Positions 8,078-16,379 of a stretch of 64,000 nucleotides of DNA are shown one piece after another. Made by a program: the position numbers and the translations under genes. The notes under the pieces are model-generated. The model searched no databases. It worked only from the letters and a program-made list of their open reading frames with translations, and was not told the origin of the DNA. The stretch is from Nocardioides litoris (GTDB taxonomy: Bacteria; Actinomycetota; Actinomycetes; Propionibacteriales; Nocardioidaceae): assembly GCF_006346315.1 (NCBI RefSeq), contig NZ_VDMR01000002.1:682001-746000 (forward strand), in the 5' to 3' direction. Within the stretch, counting starts at the first letter, position 1. Each line of letters starts with the position of its first letter.

Positions 8078-8936
8078 CGGCGGGGAACGAGGTGAGGTCT
8101 GGGTGGGCCTCGGTGTCGGTGACGTCGGTGCCGACGATGCTGACGCGGTAGGCGTTGGCGATGGGGAACGTCCTGGTGGTCACGGCGCCGGGGGTGAGGG
8201 TCGGTGACTGGTAGGCAACCACGGTGCCCTCGGCGAGGACGCGCACGGTGCCGGCGGTGCCGTCGGCGGAGCGGTCGGTGACGCCGAAGGTGCCGCGCAT
8301 CTGGGTGCACCTGCGGCCCAGGGTGTACCGGGATTCCCAGGAGCGGTAGCCGCCGTAGGTGTACCAGCTCGAGGCATAGCTGGTGCCGTTCATCGCGAAC
8401 TGGTTGTAGGCGTTGGCATTCACGCCACCGGTCTCGTAGTAGGAGTCGAAGTTGACCAGCGGGTACCAGTGGGAGACCCGCACGACGGCGGCGCGGGAGG
8501 TCAGCGGGCGCCCCCGCTTCAGGGTGGCGACGGCGCGATAGCGGTCAAGGTCGGCCTCGCCGGCGACGGTGCGGAAGGTCATCGCGCGAGCGGAGCGGGT
8601 CTTCCGCACCGTCTCCCAGACGTCGTTGCCGTAGATGTCCTCCGTGCGGCGCTGCAGCTGCAGAGTCCGCAGCCGCTGTCGCAGCCCCGTGGAGCGGACG
8701 ACCACGGCGTACCGGGTGCCCTCGACGAGCGCGGCCGGTGCCGCGACCCGGATGGACGGCTTGCGTTTCGCCGTCACCTCGGGGTTGCTCGTCGGAGCGA
8801 CCGCACTCGAGTGAGCTGCGGCGGTGGGCGCGGTGGTGGCGTCCGCCTCGCTCGCGACGGCGAGAGACGTGCTCACCGCGGCGGCGGCGGTGAGCATGGT
8901 GAGGACGAGAGTCCTGAAGGGAGGACGGGGTGACAT
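8040..8936 (-). CDS. Secreted protein of unknown function
   Basis: 298 residues from ATG 8936. The first 33 residues form a Sec signal (RTLVLTMLTAAAAVSTSLAVASEADA). A Ser/Ala-rich linker follows, then a beta-rich domain (IRVAAPAALVEGTRYAVVVR) that resembles an immunoglobulin-like fold. The C-terminal region (RRCTQMRGTFGVTDRSADGT, FPIANAYRVSIVGTDV) is reminiscent of NPCBM-type carbohydrate-binding domains, which is tentative. Two cysteines could form a disulphide. No catalytic motif is visible. It is divergent from the TerD-fusion gene across about 180 bases. Confidence 0.7.
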   Translation of the reverse strand: MSPRPPFRTLVLTMLTAAAAVSTSLAVASEADATTAPTAAAHSSAVAPTSNPEVTAKRKPSIRVAAPAALVEGTRYAVVVRSTGLRQRLRTLQLQRRTEDIYGNDVWETVRKTRSARAMTFRTVAGEADLDRYRAVATLKRGRPLTSRAAVVRVSHWYPLVNFDSYYETGGVNANAYNQFAMNGTSYASSWYTYGGYRSWESRYTLGRRCTQMRGTFGVTDRSADGTAGTVRVLAEGTVVAYQSPTLTPGAVTTRTFPIANAYRVSIVGTDVTDTEAHPDLTSFPAVGDLQVLCHGIA

Positions 8937-9117
8937 GGGTTCTCCAGATGCGCGGCACGGTGGGGGACGGCTGGCGCACGGACCGTATCCGGCACGGCCG
9001 ACACCCGCAGCCGAACCAGGGTTCAGCTCGCCGGTCCGGGCAAGACGTAACCGCCGACGGACCCGGCGACCGGCTGAACCGCGACATTGCCCCGGGCCGT
9101 CGTGTGACCATCACCCG

Positions 9118-11346
9118 ATGAACGACGTGACTGCCGAGCCGACGCGACTGACCAAGGGCGGCAACGTCTCGCTCGCCGCTGTGGGAGCCGAGCTCGGTGG
9201 GCTTACGGTCTACCTCGACAGCCGCGGCCAGGCGGACGAGGTGATCGACGCCGACGTCAGCGTCCTGCTGCTCGGCGCGGACGGGAAGGTGCGCAGCAGC
9301 TCGGACTTCGTGTTCTACAACCAGCCGATCGCGCTCAGCGGGGCGGTGCACCTGCGGGACAAGCTGCGCCCCGAGCCGGGCACGGTCGAGGCCGAGGAGG
9401 GGTGGTCCTCCGACGTGGTCACCCTGGAGCTCGACGACGTGCCTGACGAGGTCGATCGGATCGTGGTCTCGGCAAGTCTCGACGCCGGCGCGGGCGTGAC
9501 CTTCGGGGACGCTGCGGCGATCAGGATGCGGGTCCAGCGCACGTCCGATGCGGTCGACCTCCTCGTCTTCGACATCACCGACGCCACCACTGAGCTGGCC
9601 CTGCTGTTCGGTGAGTTCTACCGCCGCAACGGTGACTGGAAGGTCCGTGCGGTCGGCCAGGGGTACGCCGACGGCCTCGGTGCCTTGGTCTCTGCCCACG
9701 GTGTCGAGGTCGCCGCCGACGACACCGACGGTGACGACAGCGACGACAGGAGCGGTGACGGTGGCTCCGATGCCGGCGAGGGCGCCTCAGTCGATGTCCC
9801 GGATCGCCTGGCCGACGTGGCCGGCGAGGCCGACGGCGGTTTGACGGGCGGGGCGGGCACCGTCGGCACCGATGCCTCACCCGTTGACGCCGACGGCGGC
9901 GGCTCCGCTGGGGTCCAGGTGCCTGACGTCGTCGATGCTCCGCCGGCGGACGAGCAGAGCTCGACCGCAGAGGCAACGACGTCGTCCCCGGCGGCACCGA
10001 CCGTCGAGACCGAGTCCGTCAAGCCCGTCCGGCGCGGGGTCTCCGTCCGACGTCCAACCAGGGCGCCTCGCCTCCCGGCCGATTGGGACGCCTCCATCCC
10101 CGCGTCCGACGGCAACGACTGGCAGCCCGCACGACTGTTTCCCGTTGCCGGGATCGGCAGCGGGGAGGAGCAGGAACGGAGGGCGACCTCGGCGCTGTTG
10201 GCCGTCATGGGCATGGTCCGTGAGTTCGGTGCCGCGCTGACGTCGAAGTGCGGCGCGCCGCGCGGTGCGCTCACGACATTCATCGAGGTGCCTTTCGGAC
10301 AGGACGAAGAGGCTTACCGTCCCGACGGCGTCCTCCGGGTCGCACGTGGTCAGAAGGAGTGGACCGCGCTGGTGGAGGTCAAGACGTCGAACGGCAAGCT
10401 CGACGCCACCCAGATAGACCGGTACGTCGAGATCGCCCGGACCAAGGGCTACGACGCGGTCATCACCATCAGCAACGAGCTCGCCGGCGGCGACGCCGAC
10501 CACCCCGTCGCCATCGACCGCCGCAAGTTACGCAAGGTCGCCCTGCACCACCTGTCGTGGGACCAGATCCGCGCCGAGGCCGTCCTGACCGCCCGTCACC
10601 GAGGAGTGTCTGACCCAACCCAGGGTGCGGTGCTGGAGGAGTTCATCCGCTACATGGCCCATGCCCGCTCTGGGATGGGCGGCCTCGGCGACATGGGACC
10701 CAGCTGGGTCAAGGTCCGCGACGCGGTGAAGGCCAAGACTGCGCGTGCCTCCGACAAGGCCACCGGTGAGGTGAGTGCCCGGTTCGACGAGCTCGTCCAG
10801 CACCTCGGCCACCACCTGTCCGGCCTCCTCGGCGTCGAGGTGCAGGCGCTGGCGCCGCGCGAGACTCCCGACCACGCGAGCCGTCGCCAACAGCTGGCCG
10901 ACTCCGGGCTGCTCTTCGGCCGCCTCAAGGTGCCCGGCGCGGTCGATGTCGTCGTGGTGGGCGCCGACCTGCGCGCTGACCGTGCGAGCGCTTCCGTCAC
11001 CGTCGCGGCGCCTCGTGGAGAGACGCGTGCCCTGACTCGGGTCAACTGGCTGTTGCGGCAGCTGCCCGAGCACGCGAAGGACTCGATCCGGATCGAGGCC
11101 CACCTCGCCGGTCCGCGGTCGACGTCGACGGCGGCTCTGCTGGGCAAGGCGCGGCAGGACCCGTCGTGCTTGCTGCCGGAGGACCAGCGCGAGATCCGTG
11201 CGTTCACGGTCTCCATGGATGTGCCGCTCGGCTCGAAGCGCGCCGCCGGCACCGGGACGCTGATCGGGTCCGTCAAGACGGTGAGCACCACGTTCTACGC
11301 CGACGTCGTGCAGCACCTGCGTCCGTGGGCCGACACCAAGAAGTAG
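9118..11346 (+). CDS. TerD domain fused to a PD-(D/E)XK nuclease-like domain
   Basis: 742 residues. ATG 9118 gives the canonical TerD opening (LTKGGNVSL at residues 10-18). TerD landmarks follow: LLLGADGKVRSSSDFVFYNQ and FDITDATTELALLFGEFYRRNGDW. TerD-family domains bind Ca2+ and act in tellurite, phage and stress-resistance systems. An Asp/Gly/Ser-rich acidic linker spans about 195-320. The C-terminal region begins near LPADWDASIPASDGNDW and holds RPDG (401-404) and ALVEVKT with E420 and K422, the D-(X)n-ExK pattern of restriction-endonuclease-like folds, then YDAVITISNEL. A long C-terminal helical/beta region is unassigned. Fusion of TerD to a predicted nuclease suggests a stress-triggered DNA-acting effector. 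No strong ribosome binding site is visible. Confidence 0.85.
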   Translation: MNDVTAEPTRLTKGGNVSLAAVGAELGGLTVYLDSRGQADEVIDADVSVLLLGADGKVRSSSDFVFYNQPIALSGAVHLRDKLRPEPGTVEAEEGWSSDVVTLELDDVPDEVDRIVVSASLDAGAGVTFGDAAAIRMRVQRTSDAVDLLVFDITDATTELALLFGEFYRRNGDWKVRAVGQGYADGLGALVSAHGVEVAADDTDGDDSDDRSGDGGSDAGEGASVDVPDRLADVAGEADGGLTGGAGTVGTDASPVDADGGGSAGVQVPDVVDAPPADEQSSTAEATTSSPAAPTVETESVKPVRRGVSVRRPTRAPRLPADWDASIPASDGNDWQPARLFPVAGIGSGEEQERRATSALLAVMGMVREFGAALTSKCGAPRGALTTFIEVPFGQDEEAYRPDGVLRVARGQKEWTALVEVKTSNGKLDATQIDRYVEIARTKGYDAVITISNELAGGDADHPVAIDRRKLRKVALHHLSWDQIRAEAVLTARHRGVSDPTQGAVLEEFIRYMAHARSGMGGLGDMGPSWVKVRDAVKAKTARASDKATGEVSARFDELVQHLGHHLSGLLGVEVQALAPRETPDHASRRQQLADSGLLFGRLKVPGAVDVVVVGADLRADRASASVTVAAPRGETRALTRVNWLLRQLPEHAKDSIRIEAHLAGPRSTSTAALLGKARQDPSCLLPEDQREIRAFTVSMDVPLGSKRAAGTGTLIGSVKTVSTTFYADVVQHLRPWADTKK

Positions 11347-11357
11347 CCGAGCGCCGC

Positions 11358-11377
11358 ACCGCCCTCAGGACGGCGGT
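11358..11377. terminator. Hairpin between convergent genes
   Basis: ACCGCC (11358-11363) pairs with GGCGGT (11372-11377) around an 8-base loop, in the 18-base gap between the TerD-fusion stop and the end of the opposing gene, reaching into the latter. It may act on both transcripts. No T-tract is present. Confidence 0.45.
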
Positions 11378-12126
11378 CGTACGCCGTCGCTGCCACGGGG
11401 CTTGATGCCAGGGGTGGTCCACTGCGGCTTGTCGCTGATGGGGGTGGCTGAGAACTGCGGTGCGCGGACGGTGAGGAGCACTCGGGTGCCGAAGGCGCCG
11501 GGGAGCTCGAGGATGGTCCTGGTGTGCGGGTCGTCGGTGATGACCACGAGGTGGCCGAACCCGAGGTCCTCGTAGAGGGCGAGCCGGTCGGTCCAGTTCA
11601 CGGCCGGGTCGAGGACGGTCTCGACCGCGATGGCCCCGTCGGGTGCCGACGGCGGCCGCTGGCCGTGGCTGCGTCCGATGATCAGTTCCGGGCTCGGAAT
11701 CACCTGAGACGGTGGTGTGCCCCGGCTGCTCAAGGCGGCGGCGAGTCGCTGAGACCTGAGCAGACCAGTAGCCGCGACGCGGCCGGCGAACCGGGCCTCG
11801 GCCGGGGCCAGCGAGATGGCCAGCTCGACGCGGTCCACCGCGGCATGCACGGCGGCTGCGTCGACCAGGGTGGCGCTCAGGACCCGATCAACCCTCCTCA
11901 GCCCGGCCGTCGTCGGCTGCCAGACCCGAAGGCGCTGGCTGCCGCGGTAGGTCTTGCCTGAGGTCAGCAGCCCTGCCGTGGCGAGGCGGGGGAGTCGCTG
12001 TCGGAGTGCGTCGTGCGAGGCCCCCACCAGGTGCCCCAACTGTGAGTAGGTGCAGGCACCGAGGTCGGCCAGCAGGTGGAGCACGTCGCGGTCGCGTTGA
12101 GCGACCCGGAGTTGTTTGGTGGTCAC
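11365..12126 (-). CDS. Replication-relaxation-like winged-helix protein
   Basis: 253 residues from GTG 12126, which follows the excisionase stop by two bases; upstream in-frame GTGs lie inside the excisionase gene. The N-terminus is a winged helix (RDRDVLHLLADLGACTYSQLGHLVGASHDALRQRLPRLATAGLL). The C-terminal half (IAVETVLDPAVNWTDRLALYEDLGFGHLVVITDD) keeps the E of the family's nuclease-like core but I see no complete active site. It is the last gene of an integrase-excisionase module, a typical place for these proteins in actinobacterial integrative elements. Confidence 0.7.
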   Translation of the reverse strand: MTTKQLRVAQRDRDVLHLLADLGACTYSQLGHLVGASHDALRQRLPRLATAGLLTSGKTYRGSQRLRVWQPTTAGLRRVDRVLSATLVDAAAVHAAVDRVELAISLAPAEARFAGRVAATGLLRSQRLAAALSSRGTPPSQVIPSPELIIGRSHGQRPPSAPDGAIAVETVLDPAVNWTDRLALYEDLGFGHLVVITDDPHTRTILELPGAFGTRVLLTVRAPQFSATPISDKPQWTTPGIKPRGSDGVRPPS

Positions 12127-12128
12127 GG

Positions 12129-12323
12129 TCAGCTCGCCATCCACAGGCGTGTCTCGTCCAGGCGCTCCTGGATCCACGCCTCCACGTCAGCCTGCCGGTA
12201 GCGCACCCCGGTTCCGACCCGGAGAAAGACCGGGCCTCGTCGGGCGTGCCTCCATGACTGGACGGTGCGGGGTGGGACGCCGAGGACTCGCGCGACGTCG
12301 GCGGTGGTGAGCAGCTCTTCCAT
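12129..12323 (-). CDS. Excisionase-type HTH protein (MerR/AlpA-like)
   Basis: 64 residues from ATG 12323 with GGGAG six bases upstream. ELLTTADVARVLGVPPRTVQ and GVRYRQADVEAWIQERL form a complete excisionase-type winged helix (HTH_17). Proteins of this size next to a tyrosine integrase normally bind the attachment site and set recombination direction. It lies 70 bases downstream of the integrase and abuts the replication-relaxation-like gene. Confidence 0.88.
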   Translation of the reverse strand: MEELLTTADVARVLGVPPRTVQSWRHARRGPVFLRVGTGVRYRQADVEAWIQERLDETRLWMAS

Positions 12324-12393
12324 GTGGTGCTCCCTAACGGATGCCACCGGCCAGCCGGTCACAACCGGTTGGGTACCCCGCCGGAAGGGCCGA

Positions 12394-13860
12394 TCAGTCG
12401 AAGAACTGGTCGAGCAGGTCCCGCAGGTCCGGGGCCTGATCCCTTGACGCCACGTATGACTTCCAGGTGACACTGCCGTCCGAATGCCCGAGCTGGTCGC
12501 GGGCGGCGTCAAGACCACGCTCGTGTGCCACCAAGGTTCCGACGGTCCGGCGCAGGGTGTGCGGGGTGGTGCCTTCCAGATCGGTCCCAGCCACGGCGGC
12601 ACGCAGCCGGGTCCTGAGGTTGTTCGGCCACAAGAGCGTGCCTTTGCTCGAGGCGAGGACGGGGTCGGTGGGCTCGATGGATGTGACTTGGGACCGGCGT
12701 TCCTGCAGGCGGGCCACGACGGCGTCGGGTAGGACGAGCGTGCGGACGCCCCCGGTCTTGGTCGAGTCCTGCCGGTGCAAGGAGTCGACGTACCCGGCGC
12801 GCGGTTCGACGATGGTGCCGTCGATGCGGGCGGTGGGGGTGCTGCTCTCGAGATCGAACCGGTCCCACGTCAATGCGAGCAGTTCGCCGATGCGGCACCC
12901 GGTGCCCAGGCCGAGGTCGATGAGATCGGCGAGGTCCCGGTTGGGTCCGCGCTTGCCCGGCTGCTTCCGGACGACGGGGTCGACCAGGACGCGCAGGTCA
13001 TGGACCTGGTCAATGGTGAGGGCTTGGACCTCGTGGTCGTTGCGGGCCGGCTTGTCGACCAGCCGCATGGGGTTGGAGGCCAGGGCCTCGTGACGGACGG
13101 CCAGGTCGAGACACTGCTGAAGCACGGTACGCATCTGGTCGGTGGAGATGCCGCAGTCCTCGATGTCGCCGAGCACGTTCTCCAGCAGGCCGACACTGAG
13201 TTCGCTCAGGCGCACGCCGCCGATGTGCGGTTCGATCAACAGCCGAAGCACAGACGCATAGCCCGCGAGGGTCTGCGGCTTGACCGCGGCGCGTGAGCGC
13301 TGCCGGCCAGGGCGCGACCGGTGCTGCAACCAGTACGCGCCGAGGTCCGCGACCGTCATGTTTGCGGTCACGCCCTGCTGAGAGGTGACGACCTGCTGTC
13401 GTGCGTCGATGCGGCGCTGCAGCTCTCGTAGCGCACCGCTCTTGGTGGTGGCCCTGGCGGTCACCTCCCGCGCCTTGCCGTCGCGATCACGCAGCCGGAC
13501 GCGGGCACGGTAGGTGCCGTTCTTGAGGCGCTCGGTCCACGGCTCGCCGTGCTCGCCGCCGGGCGCGAGACGGGGACGTCCGGGGACAGTCGGCATGACG
13601 GCGGAGCCGGGTGGTCGGGGCTTCCGTGGGGCGGGAGGGCTGCTGGGTGACGGCGGGGGTGTGGTGTCCATGCGTCGTCTATCGGCTGGATCCGACGATG
13701 CTGGAGCAGGGCATAGAGCGGGTTGTGTCAGAAGGCCGATGGCGGGTGCCGCGGCGCCTTCACGCTCCATGACGGTGCGGGTACGGCCACGGCCGCGGGC
13801 GGCGGCGAGGTCGATGATGACCGCGCCGCCGTCCGTGGGGGTGCTGGCGGCCGTGCTCAT
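12394..13860 (-). CDS. Tyrosine-type site-specific integrase
   Basis: 488 residues from ATG 13860, whose ATGA overlaps the upstream gene's stop, so translational coupling is likely. An N-terminal extension of about 100 residues (Pro/Ala-rich) precedes the arm-binding domain (ERLKNGTYRARVRLRDRDGK), a core-binding SAM-like domain (VADLGAYWLQHR) and the catalytic domain. Catalytic residues are visible: R in GTGCRIGELL, HTLRR (H434, R437), H459 in LGHS and Y469 in WKSYVA. It catalyses integration and excision of the surrounding element. No matching attachment site is visible beside it. Confidence 0.93.
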   Translation of the reverse strand: MSTAASTPTDGGAVIIDLAAARGRGRTRTVMEREGAAAPAIGLLTQPALCPAPASSDPADRRRMDTTPPPSPSSPPAPRKPRPPGSAVMPTVPGRPRLAPGGEHGEPWTERLKNGTYRARVRLRDRDGKAREVTARATTKSGALRELQRRIDARQQVVTSQQGVTANMTVADLGAYWLQHRSRPGRQRSRAAVKPQTLAGYASVLRLLIEPHIGGVRLSELSVGLLENVLGDIEDCGISTDQMRTVLQQCLDLAVRHEALASNPMRLVDKPARNDHEVQALTIDQVHDLRVLVDPVVRKQPGKRGPNRDLADLIDLGLGTGCRIGELLALTWDRFDLESSTPTARIDGTIVEPRAGYVDSLHRQDSTKTGGVRTLVLPDAVVARLQERRSQVTSIEPTDPVLASSKGTLLWPNNLRTRLRAAVAGTDLEGTTPHTLRRTVGTLVAHERGLDAARDQLGHSDGSVTWKSYVASRDQAPDLRDLLDQFFD

Positions 13861-14357
13861 CGGCGGGTGAGGGCGGGCAGGTCGACGCCGCTGACGGCGG
13901 CGCGGAGCACGAGGGTGCCGCGGTCGCGCGCTCCGGCGTCGATGTCGCGGATCAGCCTTTGGGCCGCTTCTACTGTGCGGCAGCCGGAGGCGACCGCCAG
14001 CAAGATGTCGGAGGGCAGCAGACCGCCCACAACCCAGGTCTGCGCGGTGTCGTCGACGTCGCCAGCGGTGATGCGCTCGATCATGAACGCGGCCCCGCGC
14101 GGGGTGAAGTCGACGTGGTACCAGATCCAGCCGGAGTCTGGCGTGAGGCCGGCGCGGTGCCAGTCGACGGCGTCGGTGTCGTCGAAGCCGAACGCCTTCC
14201 ACTTCCGAGCGGTGGTGAGTACCTGGGTCGGGGTCTGACCGGGGAGAAGCAGAGCCCAGGCGACGGCGATCAGGTCAGCGAACCCGTCGCGGTTGAGCAC
14301 GTCGGCGACGTGGTTGGCGGCGGTGCTGTTGGTGTTGGAGCAGTTCGAACTCGGCAT
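13857..14357 (-). CDS. Unknown protein of an integrative element
   Basis: 166 residues. ATG 14357 has GGAGG seven bases upstream, better than the in-frame start at 14444. No known domain is recognised. A repeated pattern is visible: KAFGFDDTDAVDWHRAGLTP and TWVVGGLLPSDILLAVASG. The divergent gene at 14462 carries a similar pattern (HDGYDDREACKWARHGFTP and WRQSGLPPYF...LAAGV), so the two appear distantly related. It is coupled by ATGA to the integrase and may be a regulator or directionality accessory of the element; this is inference. Confidence 0.7.
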   Translation of the reverse strand: MPSSNCSNTNSTAANHVADVLNRDGFADLIAVAWALLLPGQTPTQVLTTARKWKAFGFDDTDAVDWHRAGLTPDSGWIWYHVDFTPRGAAFMIERITAGDVDDTAQTWVVGGLLPSDILLAVASGCRTVEAAQRLIRDIDAGARDRGTLVLRAAVSGVDLPALTRR

Positions 14358-14402
14358 GGTGGTTCCTCCGTGACTAGTGGCGTGGGCGCCACGGCAATGG
14401 GT

Positions 14403-14432
14403 ACGATGGTGCTTACACAAAGTACGCATCGT
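14403..14432. promoter_or_regulatory. Inverted repeat in a divergent promoter
   Basis: ACGATG (14403-14408) and CATCGT (14427-14432) form a perfect inverted repeat with an 18-base spacer, in the 104-base gap between the divergent starts at 14357 and 14462. Both arms sit next to GTAC. The position suits an operator controlling both directions. Confidence 0.45.
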
Positions 14433-14461
14433 CAAAGTCGCCAAGCGTTAGAGGTGCTGAG

Positions 14462-14992
14462 TTGTCTAGACCACGACGAGCCAGGTGCGCGACCGCTGGC
14501 ACGGGCCGGCGATCGGCCGGCCGGCTCCAAGCGCCGTGGGCCGTTCGCTTCCGGGAGGCGGACGCGAGCGGGCTCGAGAGATGGCTCGGTCTCGGTCTTC
14601 CGCTGGACGTCGCAACAGCTTGGTGGGCGCACGACGGCTACGACGATCGCGAGGCCTGCAAATGGGCGCGGCACGGCTTCACGCCGTGGCAGGCCGAGTT
14701 CGTGGAGGTCTTGGCGTCGTACTCGGCTCTCGGCGATGTTGAAGGCGCGTCCCCGCCGGCCGCATGGCGACAGAGCGGGCTGCCGCCCTACTTCGTGTGC
14801 CTGTGCCTCGCTGCCGGTGTCGCAGACGCGGCTGCGGCCACGACGTTGCACGAAGGACTCGCAACCGCGCCGAGCGTCGTGCTCGCTGAATTGGTCGAGG
14901 CGGCGCGACGCAGAGGTCGAGACCCATGGCGCTGTCGTTGGAACGCGGGAACTGTGCCTACGCGTTCAACCTTGAAAGGGATCGGGGAATGA
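14462..14992 (+). CDS. Unknown protein, distant relative of the divergent neighbour
   Basis: 176 residues from TTG 14462, with AGAGG seven bases upstream. The core contains ATAWWAHDGYDDREACKWAR and AAWRQSGLPPYFVCLCLAAGV. W/G spacing, DD.EA..W...GFTP and W..GLPP parallel the gene at 13857-14357. The N-terminus is Arg-rich. No catalytic motif is visible. A diverged paralog pair around a shared operator is the likely arrangement. Confidence 0.6.
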   Translation: MSRPRRARCATAGTGRRSAGRLQAPWAVRFREADASGLERWLGLGLPLDVATAWWAHDGYDDREACKWARHGFTPWQAEFVEVLASYSALGDVEGASPPAAWRQSGLPPYFVCLCLAAGVADAAAATTLHEGLATAPSVVLAELVEAARRRGRDPWRCRWNAGTVPTRSTLKGIGE

Positions 14993-15043
14993 GCGCTGCG
15001 GGGCACGCCGTCTCTGCGCTGCGGCAGGCACTAGCGTTGGGCC

Positions 15044-15316
15044 GTGCCGGAGAAGCTCGAGAGACACCAGGTGGGCCGTGTCCTACTGGGCCGTGCCCTC
15101 CGCGCACGTCGCACCGAGCTCGGCTTGTCCATCACCGAGCTCAGCTTCCGGACCTCGCTGTCGGCGTACTCACTGAGCAGTTACGAACAGGGCCGTCGTC
15201 TGCCACCGCTCGAGGCACTGGATCTCGTCGCGGCCGCGATGGACACCAATGTCCGTGACCTGTTGCGGGACGTCTGGCCGTGGGACGGTGTGGAGGAACC
15301 GCCCCCGGCCGGGTGA
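15044..15316 (+). CDS. XRE-family HTH protein
   Basis: 90 residues from GTG 15044. The Cro/C1-type HTH spans residues 12-70: GRALRARRTELGLSITELSFRT, SYEQGRRLPPLEALDLVAAA. It should bind DNA as a small transcriptional repressor. No clear ribosome binding site precedes the GTG. It lies 51 bases after the unknown gene and may control the integrative element. Confidence 0.72.
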   Translation: MPEKLERHQVGRVLLGRALRARRTELGLSITELSFRTSLSAYSLSSYEQGRRLPPLEALDLVAAAMDTNVRDLLRDVWPWDGVEEPPPAG

Positions 15317-15346
15317 CCCGTCGCGCACAACGTCGGCTTCGACCCG

Positions 15347-15811
15347 ATGACGCGCGGTCGGGCCGTGCAGTTCCTGTGGCCCGTGTCGGACGTCGACACT
15401 CTGCGGGCGGCACACCGGGCGGCTAGGAAGGTCTACCGCTCGCCGTCGCCCGAGACACTGTCGCTCACGCTGTCATCGTTCACCGAGACCGCCTATCGGG
15501 TAGCGCGACCCCGGGTGGCGGCCTGGCGTCCGCTGGTCCCGACAGTACGCAGCCAAGGTGTCGCCCCCGACCGCGAGGCCCTCGCCGTTACGTGGACGGT
15601 CGAGTGCGTACTCGCGCTCGAGGATGACTGGGAGGATCTCGCCGCACTGGCTGATGAGGTGCACCGACCAGCCTCGGGGGAGGCGAGCAGGGGCGGAAGG
15701 CCAAAGGTCCTCAAGGCCGACGTGGCACGCGTCGGGATACTTCACGCCCTGGAGGACTGGGACACCTGGGTTCGCGGATGCCCGAACGACGCACGGCGAG
15801 CACGAGGCTGA
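15347..15811 (+). CDS. Hypothetical protein
   Basis: 154 residues from ATG 15347. The composition is protein-like with a helical core (TVECVLALEDDWEDLAALADEV) and a basic tail. I recognise no domain. There is no clear ribosome binding site; it follows the XRE gene by 30 bases on the same strand and may share its transcript. A chance open frame cannot be excluded. Confidence 0.5.
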   Translation: MTRGRAVQFLWPVSDVDTLRAAHRAARKVYRSPSPETLSLTLSSFTETAYRVARPRVAAWRPLVPTVRSQGVAPDREALAVTWTVECVLALEDDWEDLAALADEVHRPASGEASRGGRPKVLKADVARVGILHALEDWDTWVRGCPNDARRARG

Positions 15812-15955
15812 CTACCCTGGCCTCGATCTGTCCCGCACTCTCGAGATACCCGAGGCGCGGGGTGAATACGGCAACGCCTGTCGCATGTGTGGTTGTGCGG
15901 TCGGCACGTGACTCGTCACGGCCGCCATGACGGAGGAATCCGTTAGAGCAGCAAC

Positions 15956-16351
15956 ATGACCGATGCCCCACCCGCGGGTGACCCCCGGGACCTGCAGTTC
16001 ATCATTCACGCGCTACTCGAGGAGCCGGATGAGATCGCCGTCCTCCGCCTCTTGGAGCAGCTCCATGACTGGCAGGAGGCGGCCAAGCTCAGAGCCGTCA
16101 GCCAAGCCCGCTTCCACCGGCGCACCTGGCGAGAGATTGGGGAAGCCTTGGGCGTCTCCCAGCAGGCCGTCTCGAAACGCTACGGGTGCGCCCGGGAGGA
16201 CGAAGTCGACGACGAGCCGACCGGGGTGAAGACAAAGCCGGCGGCACCCAAGACGTTCGCGCACTACAACACCGAAGGCGTCTACGTGGGCTACTCCGTG
16301 TCGGTTAACGCCCAGGACCTGCCTTCAGTTGGCGACGTCGAGGCTGCCTAG
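15956..16351 (+). CDS. Small HTH protein (sigma-region-4-like)
   Basis: 131 residues from ATG 15956. The helix-turn-helix is RRTWREIGEALGVSQQAVSKRYG (about residues 54-76), like sigma region 4 or RepB-type recognition helices. The N-terminus (IAVLRLLEQLHDWQEAAKLRAV) is helical. The tail (KTFAHYNTEGVYVGYSVSV) may be a beta add-on. Likely a DNA-binding regulator; the target is not apparent. Confidence 0.72.
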   Translation: MTDAPPAGDPRDLQFIIHALLEEPDEIAVLRLLEQLHDWQEAAKLRAVSQARFHRRTWREIGEALGVSQQAVSKRYGCAREDEVDDEPTGVKTKPAAPKTFAHYNTEGVYVGYSVSVNAQDLPSVGDVEAA

Positions 16352-16361
16352 TCCCCAGCGC

Positions 16362-16379
16362 GCACAACCGGAGTTGTGC
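16362..16379 (+). terminator. Stem-loop after the HTH gene
   Basis: GCACAAC and GTTGTGC form a perfect 7-bp stem with a 4-base loop, 11 bases after the stop at 16351. A second hairpin (CAACCC...GGGTTG) follows within 30 bases. No T-run follows, as is common for high-GC terminators. Confidence 0.55.

Noticed and set aside
6074..8095. A 673-codon plus-strand open frame
   Set aside because: Gly/Val/Asp-rich composition and complete overlap with three supported minus-strand genes identify it as an antisense shadow.
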